A program made the position numbers and the translations under genes. This document shows positions 18,885-28,433 of a stretch of 45,709 nucleotides of DNA, one piece after another. The notes beneath the pieces were generated by a model. The model was not told the origin of the DNA and made no database searches. It was given only the letters and a program-made list of their open reading frames with translations. Each line of letters opens with the position of its first letter. Position 1 is the first letter of the stretch. This DNA is from Microcaldota archaeon (GTDB lineage Archaea; Micrarchaeota; Micrarchaeia; Micrarchaeales; Micrarchaeaceae). The stretch lies in assembly GCA_021806095.1 (NCBI GenBank), contig JAJZYD010000003.1, positions 1 to 45,709 on the forward strand. The letters are read 5' to 3'.

Positions 18885-21677
18885 ATGATGTCATCAAAGC
18901 AACCTAATAATCCAATAATAGTAAAGAGCGTAGTATCAAGCTCACATACAGCTCAACAAAATGCTCAGGCGCCAGCCGCTAAAAGCAAACGGTCAAAGCC
19001 CCTCGGCTACTACAGCATCAAAGACCGGATTATAGACATTATCTCAAGACAGAGCTTCATTGACGCACTGCTCATTTCAGTTGCATTCACATCAATGTTC
19101 TTTGTGCTTCCTTTCTATCCTTTATATGCATTTATCATTCTGCTAATTGTAGTTTTCGCCGCAACGCTCATACACCCTTTCTTAGGTTTGATTGTATATA
19201 TTGCGGTTATATTTCCAATGTTTATGTATCAAGTGCCCGTGCTTGCATGGCTCTTTATCATGGTTGCTACTGCAATCCTTGTTATAGGCTATATGCATTA
19301 TAGAACAATCCTATTCATCTTCATTATATTCTCGCTTGCTTTCTCACCCCTCGGCTATCTTTTCATTATTCCTATATTCCTATATTCTGTGCTGGTGCTC
19401 AGCAATAAGAGGGCTATTATAGCAATGCTCACTGCGGTATTTGCCATTATAATATTTTCAGCCATATCGGGAATATCAAATGCCGCTTACATATTATATA
19501 ATACAAGCCAGGCTCATACCTATATCAGTAATGGGTTTGGCAGCATTGTGCTTTTGGATGCTCCATCAAAACCTATAATAAATAATATATTTGCCGGGTT
19601 TGCAAGCGCTGCGGGCAGCTTCAGCAGTGGCAGCGTAATTGCGGCAGTTCCCAATTCATTCGGAGCTGTTGCATTGTCAACACTTGTAGGCTCTTTTGGT
19701 TATATTGTTGAGATACTTGTATTGATATTAGCAATAATGCTTATTGATTGGTATGCAGCAAACAGCAAATCAAAACTAAATGGAACTCTTGCGGCTGCAT
19801 TTGGCGTTATTTATCCAGCATTTTATATAATGGTAGCATATAACAATCCAATTTATTCCAGTATTCCACTTGTATTTCCTTTTGTAAGTTATCTGTTAGG
19901 CATACTTGTTATATTTGTATTTGAGTACAGCGGCATTGAAATTGTTAAGGTCAAGGAAGTAAAGAAGCAGGATATAAGAATGAAATTTGGAGAGGCATTT
20001 GAAGACTTGTCAGTGGGCAGCACTTCTGAAATATTTGAAAATATAGGGAATTATGAGCAGACAAAGAAAGAGCTGAAGGAAGCAATAATGCTGCCGCTTG
20101 AAGAGAAGGGAATTTCAAGAGCTTATAATATAAAACCTTCAAAAGGAGTTCTGCTTTTTGGGCCTCCTGGAACTGGGAAAACACTACTTATGAGGGCGCT
20201 TTCAAATGAACTTCATGCAGGATTCTATTATGTCAAAGCATCTGATTTAATTTCCGCTTATCCTGGCGAATCTGAAAAGAAGATTAATAAAATATTCTCA
20301 ATTGCAAGGAAGAATGCGCCTTGTATATTATTTATTGATGAAATTGACAATGTTGCAACAAGCCGTGAACAGGAAGCGGATGAAATAAGAAGGCATGCGC
20401 TGTCACAATTTCTTATTGAGATGGATGGATTCAAAGTTGTCAATAAAGTTGTTGTTGTAGGTGCAACAAACAGGCCGGACATGCTTGATTCTGCAATACT
20501 GCGTCCAGGAAGATTTGACAAACTCATTTATGTGCCTATTCCAGATGCGGCTGGAAGAAAGGAAATATTTGAAAAATATTTAAGAAATTTACCAATAAGC
20601 GACAATATTAATTTAGACGAGATTGCAGCAAAATCTGATAGATATTCCGGCGCAGATATAAAAGCGGTTGTTGAATCAATTGCACAGAGCGTTGCAAGCG
20701 ATGCGTTGCTGCACCATAAAGTTTTATCGATAACACAGAATGATATTTTATCTGCGATTGCTGCAACTAAGCCTTCTACTTCACTTGCCCAGATTGACAA
20801 ATATTTGCAGTTCAAGCTTGATTATGAAAGGAGCATGCATCACGAGCTTAGGAAAGTTGAAAAGGATGTGATGCTTGATGATGTTATTGGATTAGAAGAT
20901 GCAAAGAAAGCAATAAGAGAGGCGATTGAGATTCCATTGCTGCATCCGACATTGATGAAGAAATATGGCATTAAGCCAATAAACGGGTTGCTCCTTTTTG
21001 GGCCTCCTGGAAATGGTAAGACAATGCTTATGAGGGCAGTCAAGAATGAATTTGAAGGATTGACAATGATTGAGATAAGCGGTGCAGAACTATCTGAGCA
21101 AGGCATTGAGCGTGCAAATGCAACAATCAAAGAAACATTTAACAGAGCGCAGGAAAATGCACCGTCTATCATATTTATTGATGAAATTGATAGTATATTT
21201 TCAAAAAGAGAAGGTGCATCAGAAATAATGATACAAATAACATCCCAGCTCCTTGAAGAAATTGATGGGATAAGAAAAACAAATAATATTGTTGTTGTAG
21301 GTGCAACAAACAGGCCGGACATGCTTGATTCTGCAATACTGCGTCCAGGAAGATTTGACAAACTCATTTATGTAGAGCCGCCAAATGTTTCTAACAGGTC
21401 TTCATTATTTAGAAAATATTTGCAAGATGTTCCTATAATTCCAAATATTGATTACGATAAACTTGCAGCAATGTCTGAAGGTTTTACCGGCGCCGATATA
21501 TCAAATGTATGCAGAGAAGCAAAGACGGAAGCAATGGAGCACGAAATAAGCACCGGTACTGAAACTCCGATAACTATAGAGAATATAATTTCAATAATAC
21601 AGAATACGAAACCCTCTGCGCCTATTGACCTAATCAAGAGATATATAACATTTATAAGCAGATATGGAAGAGTATAA
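18885..21677 (+). CDS. Membrane-anchored tandem AAA+ ATPase (Cdc48/VAT-like AAA modules)
   Basis: N-terminal ~300 aa hydrophobic multi-TM, then two AAA modules (GPPGTGKT / GPPGNGKT, FIDEID twice, GATNRPDMLDSAILRPGRFD twice). ORF track start 18879 (GTG); ATG 18885/18888 also possible. Confidence 0.85.
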   Translation: MMSSKQPNNPIIVKSVVSSSHTAQQNAQAPAAKSKRSKPLGYYSIKDRIIDIISRQSFIDALLISVAFTSMFFVLPFYPLYAFIILLIVVFAATLIHPFLGLIVYIAVIFPMFMYQVPVLAWLFIMVATAILVIGYMHYRTILFIFIIFSLAFSPLGYLFIIPIFLYSVLVLSNKRAIIAMLTAVFAIIIFSAISGISNAAYILYNTSQAHTYISNGFGSIVLLDAPSKPIINNIFAGFASAAGSFSSGSVIAAVPNSFGAVALSTLVGSFGYIVEILVLILAIMLIDWYAANSKSKLNGTLAAAFGVIYPAFYIMVAYNNPIYSSIPLVFPFVSYLLGILVIFVFEYSGIEIVKVKEVKKQDIRMKFGEAFEDLSVGSTSEIFENIGNYEQTKKELKEAIMLPLEEKGISRAYNIKPSKGVLLFGPPGTGKTLLMRALSNELHAGFYYVKASDLISAYPGESEKKINKIFSIARKNAPCILFIDEIDNVATSREQEADEIRRHALSQFLIEMDGFKVVNKVVVVGATNRPDMLDSAILRPGRFDKLIYVPIPDAAGRKEIFEKYLRNLPISDNINLDEIAAKSDRYSGADIKAVVESIAQSVASDALLHHKVLSITQNDILSAIAATKPSTSLAQIDKYLQFKLDYERSMHHELRKVEKDVMLDDVIGLEDAKKAIREAIEIPLLHPTLMKKYGIKPINGLLLFGPPGNGKTMLMRAVKNEFEGLTMIEISGAELSEQGIERANATIKETFNRAQENAPSIIFIDEIDSIFSKREGASEIMIQITSQLLEEIDGIRKTNNIVVVGATNRPDMLDSAILRPGRFDKLIYVEPPNVSNRSSLFRKYLQDVPIIPNIDYDKLAAMSEGFTGADISNVCREAKTEAMEHEISTGTETPITIENIISIIQNTKPSAPIDLIKRYITFISRYGRV
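20449..20533 (+). repeat. 85-bp intragenic direct repeat, copy 1
   Basis: TTGTTGTTGTAGGTGCAACAAACAGGCCGGACATGCTTGATTCTGC...AACTCATTTATGT, identical to 21289-21373. Confidence 0.9.
21289..21373 (+). repeat. 85-bp intragenic direct repeat, copy 2
   Basis: Identical to 20449-20533; offset 840 bp (280 codons). Confidence 0.9.
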
Positions 21678-21765
21678 AAAGCAAAGAATGCTGTATAAAA
21701 GGTTTTAAATATATTGATAGAGTAAATATATTGTAAAAAGATTATAATATATTTGTATACATATT

Positions 21766-22404
21766 TTGTACATATATTTTGGTGGTATAATAAACAACAT
21801 AATAAAATCAGAGCATGCGGTAAAAATTCTAATGGCAGCATTTCTATTATTTTTGTATATTCCATTTGCTTTTTCAGCGGGGCTTGGTTGGGTTTTAAAT
21901 GGTAATATAATTTCAGCATCAACATGCCTGCCAGTTCCAAATGCTAATATAAGTTCTGCTTATAACAGCAACGCTTCAAATATATCATCAGCATCAGGAG
22001 CATATTTGCTTGTGCTTGGAACTGGGAATTGGACTATTTTTGTAAAGGCGAGCGGTTACTATTCTGAGCAGTACGCAACTCCTTTTATTACAAATGGAGG
22101 ATTAACACATTATTTTGCACTCCTTCCTATAAATAGCAAGGTAAGCAACTGCTGGAAAAATATTTCAAATATAACAGGGCCATCATTTTCAACACCACAA
22201 AATATTTCTAATGTATCAGTACCGCCACAAGTAACAAATAAATCAAAAAATATAACCAGCGCTAACAGTATAAGCAACAAAACATCAAGCACCAACAATA
22301 ATTTAATAATGATAGTTGTTATAATAATTATAATAGCAATAATATTATTTATGAAAAAAAGGCACAAAAAAGAATCAATAGAAAGCAATTCACCTGCACA
22401 ATAA
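21766..22404 (+). CDS. Secreted/membrane protein with carboxypeptidase-regulatory-like domain and C-terminal TM anchor
   Basis: N-terminal hydrophobic segment, PVPNANISSAYNSN..SASGAYLLVLGTGNWTIFVKASGYYSE, then TM LIMIVVIIIIIAIILFMKKRHKK. Confidence 0.65.
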   Translation: MYIYFGGIINNIIKSEHAVKILMAAFLLFLYIPFAFSAGLGWVLNGNIISASTCLPVPNANISSAYNSNASNISSASGAYLLVLGTGNWTIFVKASGYYSEQYATPFITNGGLTHYFALLPINSKVSNCWKNISNITGPSFSTPQNISNVSVPPQVTNKSKNITSANSISNKTSSTNNNLIMIVVIIIIIAIILFMKKRHKKESIESNSPAQ

Positions 22405-22507
22405 AAATAGGTAGATAATTTTTGTGAATCATAGAGAATTTATTATAATTCTAAAAATAAAATATAACAACAAAATAAAATTATATAATTATAATATATA
22501 TACATTA

Positions 22508-22534
22508 TATAATATATTAAAAAAATATATTATA
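22508..22534. promoter_or_regulatory. 11-bp AT-only inverted repeat upstream of the Lon-like gene
   Basis: TATAATATATT (22508-22518) / AATATATTATA (22524-22534). Confidence 0.25.
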
Positions 22535-22598
22535 ATATATTTCAGGTTTATTTCTGGTTTGGTTGCATTATCATATTTATTTGAATGGGGATTCAATG

Positions 22599-24578
22599 AA
22601 AGATGAAAAAATAAACAAAAATAAAAAATTTAAAGCAAAGTATAATTTTAATTTAACAATGCTTTTCTTGGCTATAATAGCAATGTTTATAATTGTCATT
22701 CTGCCAATAAGTTCATCACAGATATATACATCATCAATATATGCGCCTGCCGTAATTATAAGCAATAATACAGGTATATTAACAATAATTTCGCTGAATG
22801 TTAGCAAAGGCAACGGATCTGTTTCAATAAGCGGCCCTTATAAAGTTGGAAATTCAACATTAACAAGTGCAACAGAAGGTGCAAAATATGCAGCGAAATA
22901 TTTGAATTTAAATTTTTCAAAATATAATTTTTCATATTATATAAAAAGTGATAATGCCAATGTATCAGGCCCAAGCGCAGGGGCGGCATTTACTCTTCTT
23001 GCAATTTCTGCATTAACCAACAAACCATTAAACCATAATTTTACTATAACAGGCACAATATCAAACAGCGGTGCAATAGGTCAGATTGGAGGTGCATTTG
23101 ATAAAATTAGCGCAGCCAAATCATATAATCTCTCATTTGTTTTAGTGCCAAATGCATCAAGTGATGATATGCTGTATTATCTTGCCCAATCAGCATTTAA
23201 TATTCCAATAATAGAAGTGTCAAATATAAATCAAGCTTATCAGTATGCATTTGGGAATTTAACTAAAGCAGAGCTCAAAGCAGATTCAACAAAGCTCAGC
23301 TTATACACAAAGCTCAATACAAATATAGGAAGCGCACCATACCAGTGCACAGGCTCATGCAACTACAGTGCATTCTCACAGCTTGTCAATTATACATTCA
23401 ACATGACAAATGAAAGCATAGATGCGCTTGCATCAAATCCAAACTTCAGCAATGAAACTTCGCAATTAAGAAGCTCAATGGTCCAGAATGTCAGGCTTGC
23501 AAGAAATGGTTATCTATATTTATCAGCTGATCTTGCATTCCTAAATTTTATTGATTCAAATTATTTTAACAGCTATAATGCTACAAAATCATCTGGCTTA
23601 TCAGAGCTTCAATCAATAAATAACTACTGCAATTCATTTTCCATTCCACAGCTCAATACAAACAACTATGAGTTTGTTATTGGAGGTGAATTAAGGCAGC
23701 AATGGGGTGAGGAAACAATCGCAACACTTTTGGGCAACTACAACCAAACTGATTTAACAACTGATGGAGTTCTTGAAAATTTGCAATTAGCCGGAACCGC
23801 ATATGCTTGGTGCAATGCCGCAAATGAGATGTACAATCTTGCAAGCTCGATGAATGGAAGTGCAATAAAGCCCAATGCAAATCTATCAATAATAGCAGAA
23901 TCAAGAATAGAGAGAGCCGCACCTTATGGAAACAGCACATATATGATTGGCGCAAGGAATGCCTATGCAGTGCAGAATTATCCACTTGCAATTTTTGAGG
24001 CAGATTATGCATATACAATGTCATCGGCAGCCCAATATGCAAATGCAAATCCAAGCAATGCAATCAGCAGAACTTTTGCATTGTCTGCAAATGCAACATA
24101 TGGAATATGGCCTACTGAATTTGCAGATGAATCATATTTTTATGCAAAAGAGGCTCAATTATCTTCAAGCAATTATAGCACTATGCTTGGCTTTGCTGTT
24201 AATGGTTATATTACCGCTGTTCTAGCATCAACGTTGAGCAATGATACAAAGATAATGATGCAGAATATGGTCCCTGGAAGCTTTGTTCAAAGCATTAATA
24301 TAACAAAGCCTGCTACAGTAATAACACCAACACTCAATCAAAGCGCAATCAATAACAGCCTTACAGCAATATCAACGTCGATGCGTTTGATGTTTGTTGA
24401 GCTGAGCGGTGAGATTAGTGAGGTATATGCAATTCTTGTTATCTTTGCTGTCATATCAGTAGTATTCCTAATATTAATCATATATCTGTTAATGAAAATA
24501 AATGCAAAACTAGACAAGCTCAAAAACAAAGAGATAAAGAGCATTGAAAAATCAAGTAAGCCAATTCATAAAAGATAA
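22599..24578 (+). CDS. Membrane-anchored S16 (Lon-type) serine protease lacking AAA domain
   Basis: SDNANVSGPSAGAAFTLLAISALTNKPL...TGTISNSGAIGQIGGAFDKISAAKSYNLSFVLVPNAS (Lon Ser/Lys dyad contexts), with N- and C-terminal TM segments. ORF track start 22563; ATG 22596/22599 region (MKDEKINKNKK) likelier. Confidence 0.8.
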   Translation, partial: KDEKINKNKKFKAKYNFNLTMLFLAIIAMFIIVILPISSSQIYTSSIYAPAVIISNNTGILTIISLNVSKGNGSVSISGPYKVGNSTLTSATEGAKYAAKYLNLNFSKYNFSYYIKSDNANVSGPSAGAAFTLLAISALTNKPLNHNFTITGTISNSGAIGQIGGAFDKISAAKSYNLSFVLVPNASSDDMLYYLAQSAFNIPIIEVSNINQAYQYAFGNLTKAELKADSTKLSLYTKLNTNIGSAPYQCTGSCNYSAFSQLVNYTFNMTNESIDALASNPNFSNETSQLRSSMVQNVRLARNGYLYLSADLAFLNFIDSNYFNSYNATKSSGLSELQSINNYCNSFSIPQLNTNNYEFVIGGELRQQWGEETIATLLGNYNQTDLTTDGVLENLQLAGTAYAWCNAANEMYNLASSMNGSAIKPNANLSIIAESRIERAAPYGNSTYMIGARNAYAVQNYPLAIFEADYAYTMSSAAQYANANPSNAISRTFALSANATYGIWPTEFADESYFYAKEAQLSSSNYSTMLGFAVNGYITAVLASTLSNDTKIMMQNMVPGSFVQSINITKPATVITPTLNQSAINNSLTAISTSMRLMFVELSGEISEVYAILVIFAVISVVFLILIIYLLMKINAKLDKLKNKEIKSIEKSSKPIHKR

Positions 24579-24595
24579 TTTTATTTTTTTATTTT

Positions 24596-25018
24596 TTATT
24601 TATTTTTTTCATACTTTTTAAATTTTTTTAATAGCTCTCCTTTTTCTCCTTCACTTATTTTCTTGCGCATTTTATATCCTTTGATATGAGGGTCTGCTGC
24701 CCTCTCTTCATATAAAGGCAGAATATGCACATGGAAATGTAATATCTCCTCTTCATCTCCTATATTTGTTATAACTTTTATGCTTTTTGGCTTAAAAATA
24801 TTATTCACTTCAAGAGTAAATCTTTTTATAATTGGTGCCATATGAGATAATAATTTTGATGGTGCATCAGTCATATCTTTATAATGCCTCTTTGATACTA
24901 CCAAAAGATGGCCTCGTCTTACAGGATATTGATTTAGAGCAACGTAGCATTGCTTGTCTTCATAAAGTATTCCCTGCTCTGCAATTTTTTTTATATTGCA
25001 AAATATACATTCATCCAT
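24596..25018 (-). CDS. HIT-family hydrolase
   Basis: CIFCNIKKIAEQGILYED...VSKRHYKDM...ILHFHVHILPLY (HxHxH). Confidence 0.88.
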   Translation of the reverse strand: MDECIFCNIKKIAEQGILYEDKQCYVALNQYPVRRGHLLVVSKRHYKDMTDAPSKLLSHMAPIIKRFTLEVNNIFKPKSIKVITNIGDEEEILHFHVHILPLYEERAADPHIKGYKMRKKISEGEKGELLKKFKKYEKNK

Positions 25019-25036
25019 AAAATCCTTCCTATTTTT

Positions 25037-25528
25037 TTATTTCAGTTTGTATCCAATCTTTCTTACAAAATTACGCCTAATTGCTTTGTCCTTATTATTT
25101 TCTATATCAACAACATCCTCGCCATCAATTACTCCTAACACTGCGGATTTATTATTTGATTTTGCAATTATAACTTCAACATTATTTGCAGTTGCACAGA
25201 AAATTTCTGAAACTTCCACAACAGTTTTTATAGCATTAGATACATTTATGGGAAAAGCATTCTTAAATAATATTATAAAAGTATGACCAGCACCTATTTT
25301 CAAGGCATTTTTCTCTGCAAGTTTTCTGAGCTCATCATCATTGCCTTCGCTCCTTACCAGCTTACCTCCGCTTGCTTCGTTAAATGCAATTCCAAATTTT
25401 ATATTGGGAGATGCATTCATTAAAGCTTCATATAAATCCTCTGCCGTTTTTATAAAGCCTGCATGGCCTAAAATAAGCTGCATATCACTACTCTTTTCTA
25501 TTTTAACAGAATCAAGCATAATTACCAT
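25037..25528 (-). CDS. Adenosine-specific kinase family protein
   Basis: FGIAFNEASGGKLVRSEGNDDELRKLAEKNALKIGAGHTFIILFKNAFPINVSNAIKTVVEV..IFCATANNVEVIIA matches the archaeal adenosine-specific kinase family. Confidence 0.8.
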   Translation of the reverse strand: MVIMLDSVKIEKSSDMQLILGHAGFIKTAEDLYEALMNASPNIKFGIAFNEASGGKLVRSEGNDDELRKLAEKNALKIGAGHTFIILFKNAFPINVSNAIKTVVEVSEIFCATANNVEVIIAKSNNKSAVLGVIDGEDVVDIENNKDKAIRRNFVRKIGYKLK

Positions 25529-25816
25529 AACTACACCTAATATATTTATTTTTATTAATTTAGTTTGTTACAAAAATATTAAACAATATACTTAATAAAG
25601 CTTTCAAAAAATAATATATTATCATACTCTTTGCTAAGCTCTAAATAAAATATATGTTGATATTTTTTTCATCTGAAGGATAGGGTGTTCCTCTTATACT
25701 TCGTTTCATCTTTCCTTCCTAATATATATAATAAAAACACAAATATTAATTTATTGTTTTTAATTATTAAATACTAAATTATGTTTTTACTATATTCCAA
25801 ATTTCAAAAAATTAGT

Positions 25817-26377
25817 TTATATTCCAAAAAGTTTTTTAAATTTATTAATAATCTTATTTTTTTCATTATTGACATCTTTATTGATAGGGGATGGTGTCTG
25901 ATTTTGATCATCGTTATTGGTATATAAAAGTATTTGATTTTTAGGTTCCTGTGGTAGTTTAGTAGTTAAAGGCTCTAATATTTTTATTTTAGATGTAGGA
26001 TAAGTTGGTTTTTCAGATGGCGGTATTGGTTTTTGACCTATAATACTATCATTTCTCATACTAACTTCTTTTTGCCATTTGTCTAAAATAATACTTTTTA
26101 TATTATTTATAATATGTATATCTGTTTTTATAATTTCTATACTTATATCGAGATCGTCTTCTGAACTATTATTTAATTTCTCTTTTTCTTTTACAATTTC
26201 ATCATTAATTTTATTTAATTTATTTTTAATCTCTTTAATGTTTTCATTATCATTAAGATTTTTAAGAAGTGCATATGTAATATCTAGCTTTATTTCTATT
26301 ATATCGATATATTTTTTTGTTTCTTCAAATTTATTTTGCTTAATATTTCTGATAAAATCACTAATATTTTTATTCAT
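25817..26377 (-). CDS. Hypothetical coiled-coil protein
   Basis: 186-aa ORF; helical N-terminus and Pro-rich linker (KPIPPSEKPTYPTSK). Confidence 0.5.
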   Translation of the reverse strand: MNKNISDFIRNIKQNKFEETKKYIDIIEIKLDITYALLKNLNDNENIKEIKNKLNKINDEIVKEKEKLNNSSEDDLDISIEIIKTDIHIINNIKSIILDKWQKEVSMRNDSIIGQKPIPPSEKPTYPTSKIKILEPLTTKLPQEPKNQILLYTNNDDQNQTPSPINKDVNNEKNKIINKFKKLFGI

Positions 26378-26445
26378 TCAAACACTTTTATATTATTTTT
26401 ATAAATATGATAAAAAAATAATTATATTTTCAGATATTTATATTT

Positions 26446-26518
26446 AACTTCCCGAGCGAGAAGTCCCAAACAAACGGAAGTGGCAGAAGCCCCTTCCGCA
26501 AGGGAGGGGTAGTTCACC
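26446..26518 (+). mobile_element. Solo IS200/IS605-like right end / omegaRNA-like relic (second class)
   Basis: ACTTC-CCGAGCGA-GAAGT ... AGAAGCCCCTTCC-GCAA-GGGAGGGGTAGTTCAC: GNRA-capped terminal hairpin plus TAGTTCAC end typical of IS605-type right ends. No tnpB adjacent. Confidence 0.55.
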
Positions 26519-26661
26519 AGTTGAAATTCTCAAATAAATTAAATGTATAATTATATATCTAAAAAATCAAGAAAGCAAAGTGTGTTTTATTTCTGTAGAA
26601 TATTATTTAGACTATCATCTTTAAGAATTTTTATTATAATGTAATATATATTGGTGCTGGT

Positions 26662-27276
26662 ATGGTTATAAAAGCTATAATATTTGATGTTGGTGGCGTA
26701 ATTATTGATTTTTCAGAAAAAATGTATATAAACTGGTTGAGTAAAAAAGAAAAGATAGATAAAATAGAATTGACAAATTTTCTAAACAATTATATTAATA
26801 AAATGGAATCTGGAAGTCTATTATTAAAAGATGTTGGTAAAGCATTTACAAAAAAATTTCATAAACCAGAAAGTAGTTTTAGATGGATTGAAGGATTTAG
26901 AGAAAATGCAAAAGCCAATGAAGAAGTTGTAAATCTAATGAAATCACTTTCAAATAAATATGATATAGGCATAATAACAAATGTGTCATATAGCAGATAT
27001 AAAGAATTCAGAAAAATATTATTTGATAAATTGGTAAAAGAAATAAATATAAAAACAATTGTTGCTTCATGTTATGTTAAGACTGTAAAGCCAGATGAAA
27101 AAATTTATGAAATTGCTCTAAAGCGACTGGAAGTGCAGCCAGATGAGGCAGTTTTCATTGATAATCTAAAAGAAAATGTAGAAGGTGCAGCAAAGGTTGG
27201 CATTCATGCTATACAATATACAGATTACGAGAAATTGTTAGAAGATCTAGTCAAATTAGATGTGGAGTTGCCTTAA
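26662..27276 (+). CDS. HAD-superfamily hydrolase
   Basis: IIFDVGGVIIDFSE, GIITNVSYSRYKEF, KTVKPDEKIYEIALKRLEVQPDEAVFIDNLKENVEGAAKVGIHAIQY. Confidence 0.85.
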   Translation: MVIKAIIFDVGGVIIDFSEKMYINWLSKKEKIDKIELTNFLNNYINKMESGSLLLKDVGKAFTKKFHKPESSFRWIEGFRENAKANEEVVNLMKSLSNKYDIGIITNVSYSRYKEFRKILFDKLVKEINIKTIVASCYVKTVKPDEKIYEIALKRLEVQPDEAVFIDNLKENVEGAAKVGIHAIQYTDYEKLLEDLVKLDVELP

Positions 27277-27355
27277 AAGAGGATAAAAATATCAACAATA
27301 TTGATAATTGAATAAATCATAGAAATTAATGGCGTTGAAATGTTTCATGTAATTA

Positions 27356-27377
27356 AAAATTTGACTTTTTCAACAAA
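27356..27377 (+). repeat. Dispersed repeat copy C
   Basis: AAAATTTGACTTTTTCAACAAA, exact 22-bp match to 17821-17842. Confidence 0.7.
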
Positions 27378-28338
27378 GCCGTTCTTGAAGATGCTTTTTA
27401 AATGCTGGCTGATTGCTAATCTGTTGAAGGATAATTTCTGAACTTTTTATTTCTTTAGCAGCAAATTCATTTATTGCTCTTTTAATTCCATCATTAGGTA
27501 AAATGTTTTCAGTTAGCTCGGGTACAAATATAGGCCTTCTCTGATTATATGCAATCTTTGCTTGCTGAAATCCCCCACCAGTAGCACTAGCGGCAATAAG
27601 ATAAAGAAAATTCGCCAACCCTGAAGTAATTCTATTTCTTTGTACATAGGATATTTTTGTACCGGTGAAAGAGGGAGTATTTTCACTAATTAATAAACCA
27701 TTATTTTTTACAATCTCATCAAATAAATTTTTATTCTCCGGTGGATATGGGTGTAATATACCTGCTCCAAGTACTATAATGGCTTGTTTATTTTCTGAAT
27801 CCAACACACCTTCATAAGCTGCTGTATCTATCCCTAATGCACCACCACTAATAATTGTAATATTATTATTGCTTAAAATTTTTGCTTCTTCATATGCTTT
27901 TGTTTTTGCTTTGATCGAAGGTTCCCTAGTACCAACAATTGCTATTTTAGGCATATTAGGTTGTAATAAATTAAGATTCCCTTTTACATAAAGAGTCAAT
28001 GGTGGATTTGGTATAATTTTTAATTTTTGTGGATAACGGCTATCTAAAAGCGGAATTATATTTATATCATTCATTTTGCAGACTTCTATCAACTGATAAA
28101 AATTATCATTATTGGCATTTTTTAGTTTTTCGAAATTACTTATCATATCTTTTGTCATTAAACCTGATTGAAATAAATCGCTATTACTTAGATTAAAGAT
28201 TTTCTCTAAATCATTAAAATAATAATTTAAAAGTTTTATTATTCTTGCTGGTCCGAAACCATTTCTTATTAAAGTTAATTTAAACCACATTATCAAATTT
28301 TCAACAGATAAATTGTTACTTTGCATAAAATCATACAT
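27370..28338 (-). CDS. dprA: DNA-processing protein A (DprA/Smf)
   Basis: YPQKLKIIPNPPLTLYVKGN, IAIVGTREPS, IISGGALGIDTAAYEGVL, VLGAGILHPYPPENKNLFDEIV..GLLISE, YVQRNRITSGLA, GGGFQQAKIAYNQRRPIFVPE. Confidence 0.88.
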   Translation of the reverse strand: MYDFMQSNNLSVENLIMWFKLTLIRNGFGPARIIKLLNYYFNDLEKIFNLSNSDLFQSGLMTKDMISNFEKLKNANNDNFYQLIEVCKMNDINIIPLLDSRYPQKLKIIPNPPLTLYVKGNLNLLQPNMPKIAIVGTREPSIKAKTKAYEEAKILSNNNITIISGGALGIDTAAYEGVLDSENKQAIIVLGAGILHPYPPENKNLFDEIVKNNGLLISENTPSFTGTKISYVQRNRITSGLANFLYLIAASATGGGFQQAKIAYNQRRPIFVPELTENILPNDGIKRAINEFAAKEIKSSEIILQQISNQPAFKKHLQERLC

Positions 28339-28363
28339 TATAATGTATTTTTTACATTATAAT
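28337..28363. promoter_or_regulatory. 11-bp perfect inverted repeat in dprA promoter region
   Basis: ATTATAATGTA (28337-28347) / TACATTATAAT (28353-28363), near the dprA start and adjacent to CTTTAATAATCTTTT (reverse complement of a promoter-like motif). Confidence 0.45.
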
Positions 28364-28433
28364 ATGAAAGGAATCTTTAATAATCTTTTGTAACAATTAA
28401 TAATGTGAGTGGCAAATCTCATACGCTTTAGCG

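Noticed and set aside
20258-21367. Two minus-strand ORFs both starting MSLSNLPGRSIAESSMSGLFVAPTTT
   Set aside because: Antisense readings of the duplicated 85-bp AAA segment; identical only because the sense strand is duplicated.
22424-22606. 60-aa ORF before the Lon-like gene
   Set aside because: Very AT-rich Tyr/Asn/Ile translation and overlap with the Lon-like gene start; likely spurious.
23677-24225. ORFs on both strands within the Lon-like gene (23677-24063 minus, 23947-24225 plus)
   Set aside because: His/Leu/Met-rich off-frame translations of a clear coding region.
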